Shown here one piece after another: positions 18,713-30,480 of a stretch of 64,000 bases of DNA; positions within the stretch are counted from its first letter, which is position 1, and each line of letters begins with the position of its first letter. Source of the stretch: Comamonadaceae bacterium 2FH (lineage in GTDB: Bacteria > Pseudomonadota > Gammaproteobacteria > Burkholderiales > Burkholderiaceae_C); NCBI GenBank assembly GCA_005503335.1, contig SCMQ01000009.1, positions 1 through 64,000 of the forward strand, in the 5' to 3' direction. The notes under the pieces were generated by a model. The model searched no databases. It had not been told where the DNA came from and saw nothing but the letters and a program-made list of their open reading frames with translations. A program made the translations under genes and the position numbers.

Positions 18713-21700
18713 GGCGGGTTCCCCGGCTTCGTCTCGCCCGCGGGGGGCTTGGGCGCGACCTTGGTCACGCGCGGGTCGGTCCAGGTGCCGTCGATGTGGA
18801 ACTCCTGGGTGGCGGCCTGGACCAGCGGCCGGCGCAGGAACAGCTGGGCCAGGAAGGTGCCCAGGCCCACGGCCGGGTTGATGGCCGACGCCACCAGCGA
18901 GGCCGTGCCGGTGTCGATCTCGGGCACCACGACCACGCGGATGTCCTGGGTCTCGCGCGCGATGTCGGCCCGGCCGTCCATCAGCACCGCGGCGTTGACG
19001 CCCTTCATCTGCAGGTTGTTGGTGCTGGCCATGCCCTGGGCGATGCCCACGTCGCCGCGGATGAAGTCGAAGGCGAAGCCATCGCTGAACACGTCGCGGA
19101 AGTCCAGCGTGAGGCGGCGCGGCAGCGATTGCAGGCTCAGCACGCCGAGCAGCTTGGCGATGCCCGGATCGGCCTTGAGGAACTGGCCCCGGCCCACGTT
19201 GACGTTGAACTGGCCGTTCATGGACGGCACGTTGAGCGACAGCGGCGAGCCGGTCCAGGCGACCTGGCCCTCGAGCCGGCCCTCGCCGCCGCGGATCACG
19301 TCCTTCATGCCCAGCCGGCCCAGCAGCCCGCCGGCGTCGGCCAGATCGAGCCGGAAGTTGAGCGTGGTGCGCCGCGCCCCCGGGCGCCCGCCCGCCGCCG
19401 CGGCGCCGGCCACCCATTGGCCGGTGGCCGCCAGGCTGGCCTCGGGCAGCGCGAGGTTGAGCTTGTTCAGGCGCCATTCGCTCGCCGCCGCCGCGGCGCC
19501 GCGGTTGACGGCCTCGATCTCGACCCGGCCCAGCTTCTTGCCGCGCAGCTCGAAGTCGTCGACCACGATGTCCAGCGCCGGCATGGTCGCGGGCGGCTCG
19601 TTGAGCAGGGTCTCGACCTCGCTGGCCGCCGAAGGCGCGATGGTCAGGCGCGCCAGGCGCGCGTAGACGCGGCTGCCGCTGCCGCCCGCGGGCTGGCGGT
19701 ACTCGACGTAGCCGCTGAGCTCGCTGGCGTCGAGGTTGGCGCGCCACAGCGCGCCCTCGCGCGAGCCGCCGACCACCAGGTTGCGGTAGCGCCGGCCGTC
19801 CACGGTGAGCTCGCGCGCGCGCAGCGCCAGCACGGTGGGCAGGTAGGCCTGGGCCGGTCCGGCCAGATCGCTCTGGGCTGCGGCGGCCGGCGCGGCGGCG
19901 CCACTCCTCGGCGGGCCGGCCAGGGCCGCCTCCCAGGCGTCGACGTTGAGCTGGGCCAGGTTGACGTTGGCCAGCACGCCCTCGTCGGGCAGGGGCGCGG
20001 CCTCGCCCGGCGCCAGGCCGACCGCGATGCTGCCGCGCAGCACGCGCGGCTGCGCGCCGGAGAGCTCGCGCACGTAGACCAGGGACGCGAGCCGCCCCAG
20101 TTCCAGCTGCCATTGCTCGCGCGTGGCCGTCGCGCCCGGCGCCACGGAGTCGCGCTGCAGGGCGCTCTCGAAGCGCAGCGGCAAGGCGGTCTCGGCGGAC
20201 TTGCTCAGCGGCGGCGGCAGCGTCAGCCCCAGGCCCTGCAGGCTGCTGGTCACCGACAGCTCGGGATGGCCGCGGCGGAACGCCAGCGTGGCGCTGTAGG
20301 CCGTGCTGCCGCTGGCGTTGTGCGCCAGGCGCGCGATGGCACCGAGTTCGCCGGCCTGGCGCAGGCCCTCGGCCGAGACCGTGCCCTGGGCGCGCAGCAG
20401 GACCGAGGCCTCGCCGCTGTTCGCCGGCACGGGACGCGAGCCGCCCTCGAGGCGCATGTCGCCGCCCAGCACGCGGGCCTGGGCGCCGGTGAGCGAAAAG
20501 CCGCTCTCGCTGAAAGCCACCACGCCGCGCGCGCGGCCCAGCAGCGGCGTGTCGGGCGTGACTTGCAGGTCGTTGCCGGCCAGCGTGACGCTGCCCTGCA
20601 CGCGCGACCGGTTCAGGTCCGCCACCGGCAGGTTCAGCCGCAGGCGCAGGGCAGCGTCGCCGCCGGCGCGCGCCTGCGCCAGCGTGCCGCCCATCATGGC
20701 GTCGAGCGGCGAGCCCTGCACCACGCCCAGCATCTCGGCCGCCGGGCCGCTGGCCTCGGCCGTCACCTGCACCGCGGTGTCCTGCGCCAAGTTGGGGATC
20801 TGGGCCTCGACGCGGGACAGGCGCAGCTTGGGCAGGCCGTCCACGCGCGCGCTGGCGCCATTCACGCGCAGGCTGTTGCGGTCGATCACGAGTTCGCCGG
20901 CCAGCTCGGTCAGCGCCGGCCAGGGCTTCTCGCTGGCGCCCTGCAGGCGGCGCGGCACATAGGCCAGGGTCACGCCGCGCAGCTTGCCGGCGAAGCGGAA
21001 CTCGCCCTGGCGCGCGTCGGCGTAGGGGATGTCGTTGAGGTCGCCGCGCACGCGCACCGCCACGCCGCTGGCCTGGCCCTGCTGCACCGCGTCGCGCACA
21101 TAGTGGCGCGCGTCCTCGGCGATGCCCAGCGGCAGGTAGCGGTGCACGCGCGCGCCGTTGGCCCGGCTGAAGCTGCCCTGCAGGTCCAGCCGGCCCGGAA
21201 AGCGCGAGCGGCTGCTCGACTTGGCGGGGTCGCTGGTCTGCCAGCTGCCGCGGAACTCGCCCTCGGCGTCGGCGTTGGCCAGCTTGATGCTGGCCTGCGG
21301 GACCACGATGCGCTCGCCCTCGATCTGCCACTGGGCCTCGGCCTGCAGCCGGTCCAACGGCAGCAGGGGCTCCTCGAACACGCCGGGGAGCTCGAGGGCG
21401 CCGCCCGCGATGGCCAGGCGCGCGCGCCCGCCCGACTGGTTGAAGTCGAAGTCTATGGCGCCGCCGCGCAGGCCGGGCACGCCGAGATCGGGGGGACCGC
21501 TGTGCCCCGGCGGCGGCGGGGGGGCCGGCCGGGCCGCCAGCGTCAGCTCCGACACGCGGCCACGCGCCTGGTACTTGGACGGCGCGTCCCAGGGGCCCTG
21601 CCAGCTGGCCTGCAGGGTTTCGACCAGGCCGGTGGCCGGGTAGGCGCGCAGGGTCTCGCGCGCGGTCTCGCCCAGCGGCAGGCGGTCGGCGACCTGGCGC

Positions 21701-22812
21701 AGGACTTCGAGGTTCAGCCGGTCGGCGCGCAGCTCGCCCATGGCCGGCAGGCGGCCCTCGGCCGCGGTCTGCGAGACGAACAGGTTGCCGCCCGGCCAGC
21801 GCAGGCCGTCGCGGGTCTGGAACTGCAGGCCCTCGGTGTAGAACTGGAAGCCTCCGGCCAGGCGCTTGCCGCCGATGCGGCCCGACAGCGAGCGCAGGGC
21901 CAGCGGCTCCAGGCCGGACCCCAGCGTGGCGCTGAGGTCGGCCAGCGCCATGTCGGCCGCGGCGCCGACGAAGGCGCCGTGATCCAGGTCGGCCCACAGC
22001 CGCAGCGCGCCATGGCCTTCGGCGACCTCGACGTCCAGGCGCACATGGCGGCGCAGGAGCGACACGTCCACGCGCGCGAAGTCGGCGTAGAACTGGCCGC
22101 TCCAGTCGGCAAAGCGGCCCGGGTGACGCGACAGCAAGGGGCGGCGGAACTGGCCCATCAGCAGGAAGCGCTCACCCCAGCCGGACGGCGGCGTGGCGTC
22201 CAGGCGCAGCTCATGGCGGCGCGCGCCGTTGCGCAGCACGATGTCCACCTCGCCCAACGCCAGCGGCGGCGCGGCGCGCCCCTCGTCGCTCCAGCGCACG
22301 GTGCCGCGGCGCACCACCACTTCCTTCTGCGAGAAGAACCAGTCGACGGCCGGCGAGTCGCGCCCGGCGCCGGCGCCCAGGTCCAGTCCGGCCACCAGGA
22401 TGCGCCCGTCGGCCAGGCGGCGGATGTCGAGCTCGGGCGCCTCGATGTAGAGCTGGTCGAAGCCCAGGCGCAGCAGCGAGGTCACGCTCAGCGCGGCCTG
22501 CAGGCGCGGCAGGCGCAGGGCCTCGCGGCCCTCGCTGTCGAGCAGCGCCACCCCGCGCAGCTCGAAGGAAGGCACCAGGCCGCCCGGGCGCGCCTGCAGC
22601 GCGCCTATGCGCACGGGTACGCCCAGGGCCTGGCCGGCCATCATTTCCAGCCGCGGGCGCAGCTCGTCGATTCGCGGCACAATCCAGCCGTGAAACGTTC
22701 CCCAGGCTGCGGCCAGCAACAACAGCAAGGCCAGCACCAGCCATGACACACCGCGCATCGCGACCGCAGCGGCTCTCATCAATCGGGGGGGGAACGTCGT
22801 CGATTCGTTCAT
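18709..22812 (-). CDS. yhdP: YhdP family AsmA-like protein, predicted phospholipid transport to the outer membrane
   Basis: 1367 residues. One N-terminal transmembrane helix (VLALLLLLAAAWGTF, about 27-41), then a very long periplasmic beta-rich body of the DUF3971/AsmA type. The C-terminal AsmA region contains DVFSDGFAFDFIRGDVGIAQ and NNLQMKGVNAAVLMDGRADI. YhdP, with TamB and YdbH, moves glycerophospholipid between inner and outer membrane in Escherichia coli. A proline-rich segment (ARPAPPPPPGHSGPPDLG) near residue 430 looks like a linker. First gene of a four-gene operon with nitrilase and DctS/R-like genes; divergent from glnE only 25 bp away. Confidence 0.9.
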   Translation of the reverse strand: MNESTTFPPRLMRAAAVAMRGVSWLVLALLLLLAAAWGTFHGWIVPRIDELRPRLEMMAGQALGVPVRIGALQARPGGLVPSFELRGVALLDSEGREALRLPRLQAALSVTSLLRLGFDQLYIEAPELDIRRLADGRILVAGLDLGAGAGRDSPAVDWFFSQKEVVVRRGTVRWSDEGRAAPPLALGEVDIVLRNGARRHELRLDATPPSGWGERFLLMGQFRRPLLSRHPGRFADWSGQFYADFARVDVSLLRRHVRLDVEVAEGHGALRLWADLDHGAFVGAAADMALADLSATLGSGLEPLALRSLSGRIGGKRLAGGFQFYTEGLQFQTRDGLRWPGGNLFVSQTAAEGRLPAMGELRADRLNLEVLRQVADRLPLGETARETLRAYPATGLVETLQASWQGPWDAPSKYQARGRVSELTLAARPAPPPPPGHSGPPDLGVPGLRGGAIDFDFNQSGGRARLAIAGGALELPGVFEEPLLPLDRLQAEAQWQIEGERIVVPQASIKLANADAEGEFRGSWQTSDPAKSSSRSRFPGRLDLQGSFSRANGARVHRYLPLGIAEDARHYVRDAVQQGQASGVAVRVRGDLNDIPYADARQGEFRFAGKLRGVTLAYVPRRLQGASEKPWPALTELAGELVIDRNSLRVNGASARVDGLPKLRLSRVEAQIPNLAQDTAVQVTAEASGPAAEMLGVVQGSPLDAMMGGTLAQARAGGDAALRLRLNLPVADLNRSRVQGSVTLAGNDLQVTPDTPLLGRARGVVAFSESGFSLTGAQARVLGGDMRLEGGSRPVPANSGEASVLLRAQGTVSAEGLRQAGELGAIARLAHNASGSTAYSATLAFRRGHPELSVTSSLQGLGLTLPPPLSKSAETALPLRFESALQRDSVAPGATATREQWQLELGRLASLVYVRELSGAQPRVLRGSIAVGLAPGEAAPLPDEGVLANVNLAQLNVDAWEAALAGPPRSGAAAPAAAAQSDLAGPAQAYLPTVLALRARELTVDGRRYRNLVVGGSREGALWRANLDASELSGYVEYRQPAGGSGSRVYARLARLTIAPSAASEVETLLNEPPATMPALDIVVDDFELRGKKLGRVEIEAVNRGAAAAASEWRLNKLNLALPEASLAATGQWVAGAAAAGGRPGARRTTLNFRLDLADAGGLLGRLGMKDVIRGGEGRLEGQVAWTGSPLSLNVPSMNGQFNVNVGRGQFLKADPGIAKLLGVLSLQSLPRRLTLDFRDVFSDGFAFDFIRGDVGIAQGMASTNNLQMKGVNAAVLMDGRADIARETQDIRVVVVPEIDTGTASLVASAINPAVGLGTFLAQLFLRRPLVQAATQEFHIDGTWTDPRVTKVAPKPPAGETKPGNPP

Positions 22813-22837
22813 TGGGTGCTTGGATGTGGCAGGAATT

Positions 22838-25609
22838 ATGACCCGCAGCGACTCCGTGGGTTCGCAGCAGAACCATTTGTCGGCCGAGCCCGACGCCGGG
22901 GAGTCCGCCTCCCCATCGGCCCATTCCCGCTTCGTCCAGCGCCTGCGTCGCCGCTACGCCGAGCAGTTGCCCCTGCTGCCCGAGGGGCCGCCCACGCGGG
23001 ACAGCCTGGCCCAGGCCTATGCGACCCTCGCCGCCCAGGGCGCGGACACCGGCGCGGCGCTGCGCATGCTGCGCCAGCTGCTGATGGAGCGCCTGGTGCG
23101 CCTGGACTGCGAGCAGCAGGCCCCGCTGGCCGTGATCACGCGCGGCGTCACCGAGCTGGCCGAGTTCGCGCTCGACGTCGCCTGCCGGCAGGCCTTCGCC
23201 GAACTCGACGCGCGGCATGGCGTGCCGCTCAAGGCCGACGGCCGGCGCGCCGAGTTCTGGGTCATAGGCATGGGCAAGCTGGGCGCGCGCGAGCTCAACG
23301 TGTCGAGCGACATCGACCTGATCTACGTCTACGACGAGGACGGCGAGACCGCCGGCCGGGTGGACGGGCGCGGGCGCATCTCCTGCCACGAGTACTTCAC
23401 GCGCGCGGTCAAGCTGATCTACGGCCTGATCGGCGACCCCACCGAGCATGGCTTCGTGTTCCGCGTCGACCTGGCGCTGCGGCCCAACGGCAACTCGGGC
23501 CCCAGCGTGATCTCGCTCGGCGCGCTGGAGGAATACCTGCAGGTGCAGGGCCGCGAGTGGGAACGCTTCGCCTGGCTCAAGAGCCGCGTGATCGCGCCGC
23601 GCAGCGCGATCGAGGGCGGCTCGGCCCAGGCCCTGCGCGGCGTGGTCCTGCCCTTCGTGTTCCGCCGCTACCTCGACTACAACGTGTTCGAGTCGCTGCG
23701 CACCCTGCACCGCCAGATCCGCGACCATGCGGCCAAGCGCAGCGCCGGCCGCCCCGAGCGCGCCAACGACGTCAAGCTCTCGCGCGGCGGCATACGCGAG
23801 ATCGAGTTCACCGTGCAGCTGCTGCAGGTGGTGCGCGGCGGCCAGTTCCCCGAGCTGCGCACCCGGCCCACGCTGGACGCGCTGCAGCGCGTGGCCAAGG
23901 CCGGCCTGATGCCCCAGGAGACCGCCGACGCGCTGGCGCGCGCCTACCTGTTCCTGCGCCGCGTCGAGCACCGCATCCAGTACCTGGACGACCAGCAGAC
24001 CCATGTGCTGCCCACGCGCGACGAGGACCTGCACTGGATCGCCCAGACCCTGGGCTACGCCGGCTGCTGCCCCTTCCTGACCGAGCTCGACGCGCACCGC
24101 GAGCTGGTGGCCCAGGAGTTCGACACCCTGCTAGGCGGCGCCGGCGACAAGCCCTGCAAGGGCTGCAATGGCGGCAACGGCAACGGCAACGGCCGGCCGG
24201 CCGCGCCCGAGCTGGAGTCGCTGCTCGAGCAGTTGCCCGCGCGCGTGCGCGAACGCCTGGCGGCTTGGCAGAGCCACCCGCGCGTGCAGGCGCTGCGCGA
24301 GGAGGCGCGCGGGCGCCTGATGCGGCTGCTGCAACGCACCGCGCAATGGCTGCGCGAGGGCCGCGTGAACGAGGACGCCGCGCTGCGCCTGGCCGACTGG
24401 ATCGAGCCGTTGCTGCGCCGCGAAAGCTACCTGGCCATGCTGCTGGAGCGCCCGGCCGTGCACGAGCGCCTGCTGCGCCTGCTGGGCGCGGCGCGCTGGC
24501 CGGCGCGCTACCTGCTGCAGCACCCGGGCGTGATCGACGAGCTGGCCGGCGAGGCCCTGCTGGCCGAGCGCTTCGTGCCCGAGGACTTCGAGCGCGAGCT
24601 AGAGGCGCGCCGCACCGCACTGCGGCGCACCGGCGAGGACGACGAGGAAAGCCTGCTCAACCTGCTGCGCCGCGCCCACCATGCCGAGCTGTTCCGCACG
24701 CTGGCGCGCGACCTGGAGGAGCGGCTCACGGTGGAGCAGGTGGCCGACGACCTGAGCGCCCTGGCCGACGCCACGCTGCGCGTGACCGCGCGCTGGTGCT
24801 GGGACCGCCTGAAGAACCGGCACCGCGAGACGCCGCAGTTCGCCATCATCGGCTACGGCAAGCTGGGCGGCAAGGAGCTCGGCTACGGCAGCGACCTGGA
24901 CATCGTGTTCGTCTACGAGGACGCCGACGAGCGGGCGCCCGAGGTCTACGCGGCCTTCGTGCGCAAGCTGATCAACTGGCTCACCGTGAAGACCGGCGAG
25001 GGCGACCTGTTCGAGATCGACACGGCGCTGCGCCCCAACGGCAACTCGGGCCTGCTGGTGACGAGCTTCGAGGCCTATGCCAACTACCAGCAGCAGCGCG
25101 GCAGCAACACCGCCTGGACCTGGGAGCACCAGGCCATGACGCGGGCGCGCTTCGTGCTCGGTTCTTCATCCCTCCAGACGCGCTTCGACGCCGTGCGCCT
25201 GGCCGTGATCAGCGCGCCGCGCGACGCGGCGGCGCTCAAGCAGGAGATCGTCGCCATGCGCGACAAGGTGCGCGCCGCGCATCCGGTGCGCGCGCAGCGC
25301 TTCGACGTCAAGCACAGCCCCGGCGCCATGGTCGACGCCGAGTTCGCGGTGCAGTACCTGGTGCTGTCGCAAAGCGCCAGCCATCCGGCGCTGGTCGAGA
25401 ACGTGGGCAACATCGCGCTGCTGCAGCGCGCCGAGCAGGCCGGGCTGCTGCCCGCCGGCCTGGGCCAGGCCGCCGCCGACGCCTACCGCGAGCTGCGCCG
25501 CGTGCAGCACCGCGCGCGGCTCAACGAGGAGCCGACCCAGGTCGACCCGGCGGCGCTGCAGGCCGAGCGCGAGGCCGTGCTGGCGCTGTGGCGCGCGGTG
25601 TTCGCTTAG
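22838..25609 (+). CDS. glnE: Bifunctional glutamine synthetase adenylyltransferase / adenylyl-removing enzyme
   Basis: 923 residues. Two nucleotidyltransferase-like domains, each with a GxG...D.D core: [20 protein letters not shown] (about 148) and [20 protein letters not shown] (about 675). Both are followed by ALRPNGNSG. The first removes and the second adds AMP on glutamine synthetase in response to PII, so the protein sets nitrogen assimilation. The region between the halves contains a low-complexity stretch [16 protein letters not shown] near residue 445. The ATG at 22838 has AGGA just upstream; a TTG 18 bp earlier is less likely. Its stop overlaps the convergent aldehyde dehydrogenase stop. 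Confidence 0.93.
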   Translation: MTRSDSVGSQQNHLSAEPDAGESASPSAHSRFVQRLRRRYAEQLPLLPEGPPTRDSLAQAYATLAAQGADTGAALRMLRQLLMERLVRLDCEQQAPLAVITRGVTELAEFALDVACRQAFAELDARHGVPLKADGRRAEFWVIGMGKLGARELNVSSDIDLIYVYDEDGETAGRVDGRGRISCHEYFTRAVKLIYGLIGDPTEHGFVFRVDLALRPNGNSGPSVISLGALEEYLQVQGREWERFAWLKSRVIAPRSAIEGGSAQALRGVVLPFVFRRYLDYNVFESLRTLHRQIRDHAAKRSAGRPERANDVKLSRGGIREIEFTVQLLQVVRGGQFPELRTRPTLDALQRVAKAGLMPQETADALARAYLFLRRVEHRIQYLDDQQTHVLPTRDEDLHWIAQTLGYAGCCPFLTELDAHRELVAQEFDTLLGGAGDKPCKGCNGGNGNGNGRPAAPELESLLEQLPARVRERLAAWQSHPRVQALREEARGRLMRLLQRTAQWLREGRVNEDAALRLADWIEPLLRRESYLAMLLERPAVHERLLRLLGAARWPARYLLQHPGVIDELAGEALLAERFVPEDFERELEARRTALRRTGEDDEESLLNLLRRAHHAELFRTLARDLEERLTVEQVADDLSALADATLRVTARWCWDRLKNRHRETPQFAIIGYGKLGGKELGYGSDLDIVFVYEDADERAPEVYAAFVRKLINWLTVKTGEGDLFEIDTALRPNGNSGLLVTSFEAYANYQQQRGSNTAWTWEHQAMTRARFVLGSSSLQTRFDAVRLAVISAPRDAAALKQEIVAMRDKVRAAHPVRAQRFDVKHSPGAMVDAEFAVQYLVLSQSASHPALVENVGNIALLQRAEQAGLLPAGLGQAAADAYRELRRVQHRARLNEEPTQVDPAALQAEREAVLALWRAVFA

Positions 25610-27042
25610 ACGTTCAGGATCGACACCGAACGCGTGTTCAGGTAGGCCTCGAGCGCCTCCGGGCCGCCCTCGGAACCGTAGCCCGAATCCTTGAGCCCGC
25701 CGAAGGGCATCTCGGGCCAGGGCGCGGCGGGCTGGTTGACCCACAACATGCCGACTTCGAGGTCCTGCGACAGGGCGTGAGCGTTCTTGAGCGAACGCGT
25801 GAACGCGTAGCCCGCCAGGCCGTAGGGCAGGCGGTTGGCCTCGGCGATGGCCTCGTCCAGCCGGTTGAAGCTGCGGATGGCGGCCATGGGGCCGAAGGGC
25901 TCGTCGTTGAACACCTTGGCGTCCAGCGGCACGTCGGTCAGCACGGTCGGCGCCCAGAAGTTGCCCACCTCGCCGATGCGCTCGCCGCCCGCCACCAGCT
26001 TGGCGCCGCGCTGCAGCGCGTCCTGCGTGAACTCGGCCATGGCCGTGACCCGGCGCGGGTTGGCCAGCGGCCCCATCTGCACACCCTCGCCCAGGCCGTC
26101 GCCGACCTTGAGGCCCTGGGCATGCCTGGCCAGCGCCGCGGCGAAATCGTCGCGTATGCTTTCGTGGACCAGAAAGCGCGTGGGCGAGATGCACACCTGC
26201 CCGGCGTTGCGGAACTTGGCGCCGCCGGCGGCCTTGACCGCCAGCTCGATATCGGCGTCCTCGGCCACGATCACGGGCGCGTGGCCGCCCAGCTCCATGG
26301 TCGCGCGCTTCATGTGCTGGCCCGCCAGGGCGGCCAGCTGCTTGCCCACGGGGGTGGAGCCGGTGAAGGTGATCTTGCGGATCACCGGGTGCGGAATCAG
26401 GTAGCCCGAAATCTCGGCCGGGTTGCCGTACACCAGGCCGATCACGCCTGGCGGCACGCCGGCGTCGGCAAAGGCCTGGATCAGCGCGGCCGGACCGGCC
26501 GGCGTTTCCTCGGGCGCCTTGACGATGATGGAGCAGCCCGTGGTCAGCGCGGCCGAGAGCTTGCGCACGGCCTGGTTGATCGGGAAGTTCCAGGGCGTGA
26601 AGGCCGCCACCGGGCCCACCGGGTCCTTCAGCACCAGCTGGCGCGCGGCCAGGTTGCGCGAGGGCACGACGCGGCCGTAGACGCGAAAGCCCTCCTCGGC
26701 AAACCACTCGATGATGTCGGCCGCGGACATGGCCTCTATCCTGGCCTCGGCCAGCGGCTTGCCCTGCTCCTGGGTCAGCACGGCCGCGATCTCGCCGGCG
26801 CGTTCGCGCATCAGGCCGGCCGCCCGGCGCATGATCTTGCTACGCTCGAACGCGGGCAGCTTGCGCCAGGTCGCGAAGCCCTGCTGGGCAGCGGCCAGCG
26901 CGAGGTCCAGGTCGGCCTTGGACGCATGGGCCACGCGGCCGATTTCCTGGCCGGTGGCGGGGTTGAAGACGGGCAGGCTGCGGCCGTCGGCGGCGTCGCG
27001 CCACTGGCCGGCGATGAACAGTTGGGTGTTGGGGTAGGTCAT
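25606..27042 (-). CDS. gabD: NAD(P)-dependent aldehyde dehydrogenase, succinate-semialdehyde dehydrogenase type
   Basis: 478 residues. ALDH superfamily: cofactor loop [10 protein letters not shown] (about 225), catalytic Glu in [12 protein letters not shown] (about 250), catalytic Cys in [13 protein letters not shown] (about 285), and [12 protein letters not shown] near 380. The N-terminus ([20 protein letters not shown]) and length match GabD-like enzymes that oxidise succinate semialdehyde to succinate. No gabT or other GABA gene is nearby, so substrate specificity is inferred. An opposite-strand 4 bp overlap with glnE marks the convergent ends. Confidence 0.85.
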   Translation of the reverse strand: MTYPNTQLFIAGQWRDAADGRSLPVFNPATGQEIGRVAHASKADLDLALAAAQQGFATWRKLPAFERSKIMRRAAGLMRERAGEIAAVLTQEQGKPLAEARIEAMSAADIIEWFAEEGFRVYGRVVPSRNLAARQLVLKDPVGPVAAFTPWNFPINQAVRKLSAALTTGCSIIVKAPEETPAGPAALIQAFADAGVPPGVIGLVYGNPAEISGYLIPHPVIRKITFTGSTPVGKQLAALAGQHMKRATMELGGHAPVIVAEDADIELAVKAAGGAKFRNAGQVCISPTRFLVHESIRDDFAAALARHAQGLKVGDGLGEGVQMGPLANPRRVTAMAEFTQDALQRGAKLVAGGERIGEVGNFWAPTVLTDVPLDAKVFNDEPFGPMAAIRSFNRLDEAIAEANRLPYGLAGYAFTRSLKNAHALSQDLEVGMLWVNQPAAPWPEMPFGGLKDSGYGSEGGPEALEAYLNTRSVSILNV

Positions 27043-27134
27043 GGGGCTCGGTTCCTGGCAAAGTCTGCGAAGCCGGACATTGTCCGGCAATTCGACCCGA
27101 CGCGCCCAGCCAAGCCCGTCACAGTCCCCGCGGC

Positions 27135-27992
27135 TCAGGCGCCCTGGTAGGCGTCCGTGGGCGGCAGGGTGGCCGCGATCTCCTTGCGGAAGCGGTTGAG
27201 CTCCTGCACGGTCTTGAAGCTGCGCTCCATCAGCAGGCTCAGGTTGTGCAGGATGCGCTCGACCACCTTGCTCTCCCAGCTCGCGTCGAAGTTGATCTGC
27301 TGGCTCAGCCACTTCTCCAGCCACTCGGGGTTGGGCAGGCGGCTTTGCACGGTGTCGCGCGGGAAATGGGCCTTGCTCACGTGCAGGTTGGTCGGGTGCA
27401 GAGCCTGAGCCGTGCGGCGCGCGCTCGCCATCAGCACGCCGACCTTGACGAAGGCCGACCTGGCCTCGTCGCCGAAGTTGGCGATCGCGCGCTTCATGTA
27501 GCGCAGGTAGGCGCCGCCATGGCGCGCCTCGTCCTGCGACAGCGTGGCGTAGATCTGCTTGATGACGGGCTCGGTGTGCCATGCGGCGGCGCAGCGGTAC
27601 CAGTGGTTGAGGCGGATCTCGCCGCAGAAATGCAGCATCAGGGTTTCCAGCGCCGGCGCGGGGTCGAACTCGAAGCGCACCTCGTGCAGCTCTTGCTCGG
27701 TCGGGGCCAGGTCGGGGCGGAAGCGCCGCAGGTACTCCATCAGCACCAGCGAGTGCTTCTGCTCCTCGAAGAACCAGATCGACATGAAGGCCGAGAAGTC
27801 GGAATCGTCCCGGTTGTCGCGCAGGAACATCTCGGTGGCCGGCAGCGCCGCCCACTCGGTGATGGCGTTCATCTTGATGGTCTGGGCCTGCTCGTCCGTC
27901 AGCAGGCTGGCATCGAATCGGTCCCAGGGGATGTCCTTGTCCATGTCCCAGCGCACGGATTCGAGCTGTTTGAAAAGTTCGGGGTAGAGCAT
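27135..27992 (-). CDS. Ferritin-like diiron protein, acyl-ACP-desaturase-like
   Basis: 285 residues, all helical. Two carboxylate/His clusters, [14 protein letters not shown] (about 90) and [15 protein letters not shown] (about 165), plus preceding glutamates ([25 protein letters not shown]), give the paired E...ExxH pattern of diiron oxidases in the acyl-ACP desaturase/AurF-like group. The substrate is unknown. Its 5' neighbour on the minus strand is a GST and its 3' neighbour the aldehyde dehydrogenase 92 bp on. The start was placed at the ATG giving [10 protein letters not shown]; the Shine-Dalgarno is weak. Confidence 0.7.
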   Translation of the reverse strand: MLYPELFKQLESVRWDMDKDIPWDRFDASLLTDEQAQTIKMNAITEWAALPATEMFLRDNRDDSDFSAFMSIWFFEEQKHSLVLMEYLRRFRPDLAPTEQELHEVRFEFDPAPALETLMLHFCGEIRLNHWYRCAAAWHTEPVIKQIYATLSQDEARHGGAYLRYMKRAIANFGDEARSAFVKVGVLMASARRTAQALHPTNLHVSKAHFPRDTVQSRLPNPEWLEKWLSQQINFDASWESKVVERILHNLSLLMERSFKTVQELNRFRKEIAATLPPTDAYQGA

Positions 27993-28283
27993 GCAGGTCT
28001 TTCGTAGCTGCCTCGATTTTAGGCAAAGCCTGTGACAACTCACAGTTCGTTACCCGCCATGCCCGGAACTTTGGGGCCGGAGCGACTATCTTTCACATAG
28101 CGAGGAGTGATTCATTCGCGTGTTTTCCTGTCGCGAAGCCTGTCGGGCCACGTGCCCGGCTGCTCCCCTGCAGCGTTTCTCCTCCTCCCTCCTCTGTTCG
28201 CTGCGGGCCGCTTCGCGACACTTTGTCTTCCAGCCGCCGGGACCAGAGGGTGCGTCCCGGCGCCCCGGAACGCGGGCAGGCGC
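27993..28283. other. Intergenic region with one inverted repeat
   Basis: No convincing gene in 291 bp. It should hold the promoter of the ferritin-like gene on its left. At 28235-28262 a perfect 9 bp inverted repeat (CGCCGGGAC / GTCCCGGCG, 10 base loop) lies just past the GST stop. It has no T run, so it is at best a weak terminator. Confidence 0.5.
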
Positions 28284-28898
28284 TCAGGAGGGCTGCGTGT
28301 CGGCGAAGCTCGCGCGCTGCATCAGCTTGTCCTGCAGGCGCTGCAGGTTGGGGTGTTCGGCGCGCCAGTCGATCTGCGGAAAACGAAAGTCCAGGTAAGC
28401 GAGCGCGCAGCCCACGGCGATGTCCGACAGGCTCAGGTGGATGCCGCTGCAAAACGGCTTGTCCGCGAGGCCGCGCCCCATGGCCTTGAGGCCGCCCTGG
28501 ATCTTGGCCATCTGGCGCTCTATCCAGGCATCGCTGCGCTCGCCGTCGGCACGACCCGGCCAGGTGGCTTCCAGGCGCGCCAGGATGGCGGCGTCGAGCA
28601 CGCCGTCGGCCAGCGCCTCCCAGGTCTTGACTTCGGCGCGCTCGCGGCCCTGGCCCGGAATCAGCTTGCCCACCGGCGACAGCGTGTCCAGGTACTCGAC
28701 GATGACGCGCGAGTCGAACACCGCCTCGCCGCCTTCCATCACCAGGCAGGGCACCTTGCCCAGGGGATTGGCCTCGGAAATCCGCGTGTCGGAAGACCAG
28801 ACGTCCTCGGCGACGAACTGGTAGTCGAGCTTCTTCTCGGCCATGACGATGCGCACCTTGCGCACGTACGGGCTGGTCACGGCTCCGAGCAGTTTCAT
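28284..28898 (-). CDS. Glutathione S-transferase family protein
   Basis: 204 residues. N-terminal thioredoxin-like domain (MKLLGAVTSPYVRKVRIVMA, with Ser/Tyr near the glutathione site; LGKVPCLVMEGGEAVFDS has the cis-Pro and glutathione-binding Asp-Ser). C-terminal helical domain from about 90. The Shine-Dalgarno AGGGAG just before the ATG at 28898 favours this start over an in-frame ATG 18 bp upstream. Substrate unknown; divergent from purB. Confidence 0.85.
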   Translation of the reverse strand: MKLLGAVTSPYVRKVRIVMAEKKLDYQFVAEDVWSSDTRISEANPLGKVPCLVMEGGEAVFDSRVIVEYLDTLSPVGKLIPGQGRERAEVKTWEALADGVLDAAILARLEATWPGRADGERSDAWIERQMAKIQGGLKAMGRGLADKPFCSGIHLSLSDIAVGCALAYLDFRFPQIDWRAEHPNLQRLQDKLMQRASFADTQPS

Positions 28899-28952
28899 GG
28901 GCTCCCTCTGGGACATGGTGAAAAAAGTCACGAATTGATGCTTTGATTCTAG

Positions 28953-30404
<1,452 letters not shown>

Positions 30405-30480
30405 CCCGGGCCCGCCCGGCCGCCCCGCACCGCCCCGAGGCGCGGCGGCCATCCTCGACACCTCCACCAGCAGCTGCGGC

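Noticed and set aside
18796-22746. 1300-codon open frame opposite yhdP
   Set aside because: Shadow frame caused by GC-rich third positions; no recognisable motif, while the minus strand reads as YhdP throughout.
22820-22837. TTG start for GlnE 18 bp upstream of the ATG
   Set aside because: The ATG at 22838 has AGGA immediately upstream, and the extra six residues add nothing family-like.
28107-28283. Possible small gene between the ferritin-like and GST genes
   Set aside because: The open frames there have no Shine-Dalgarno or protein-like composition and extend into the antisense of the GST gene.
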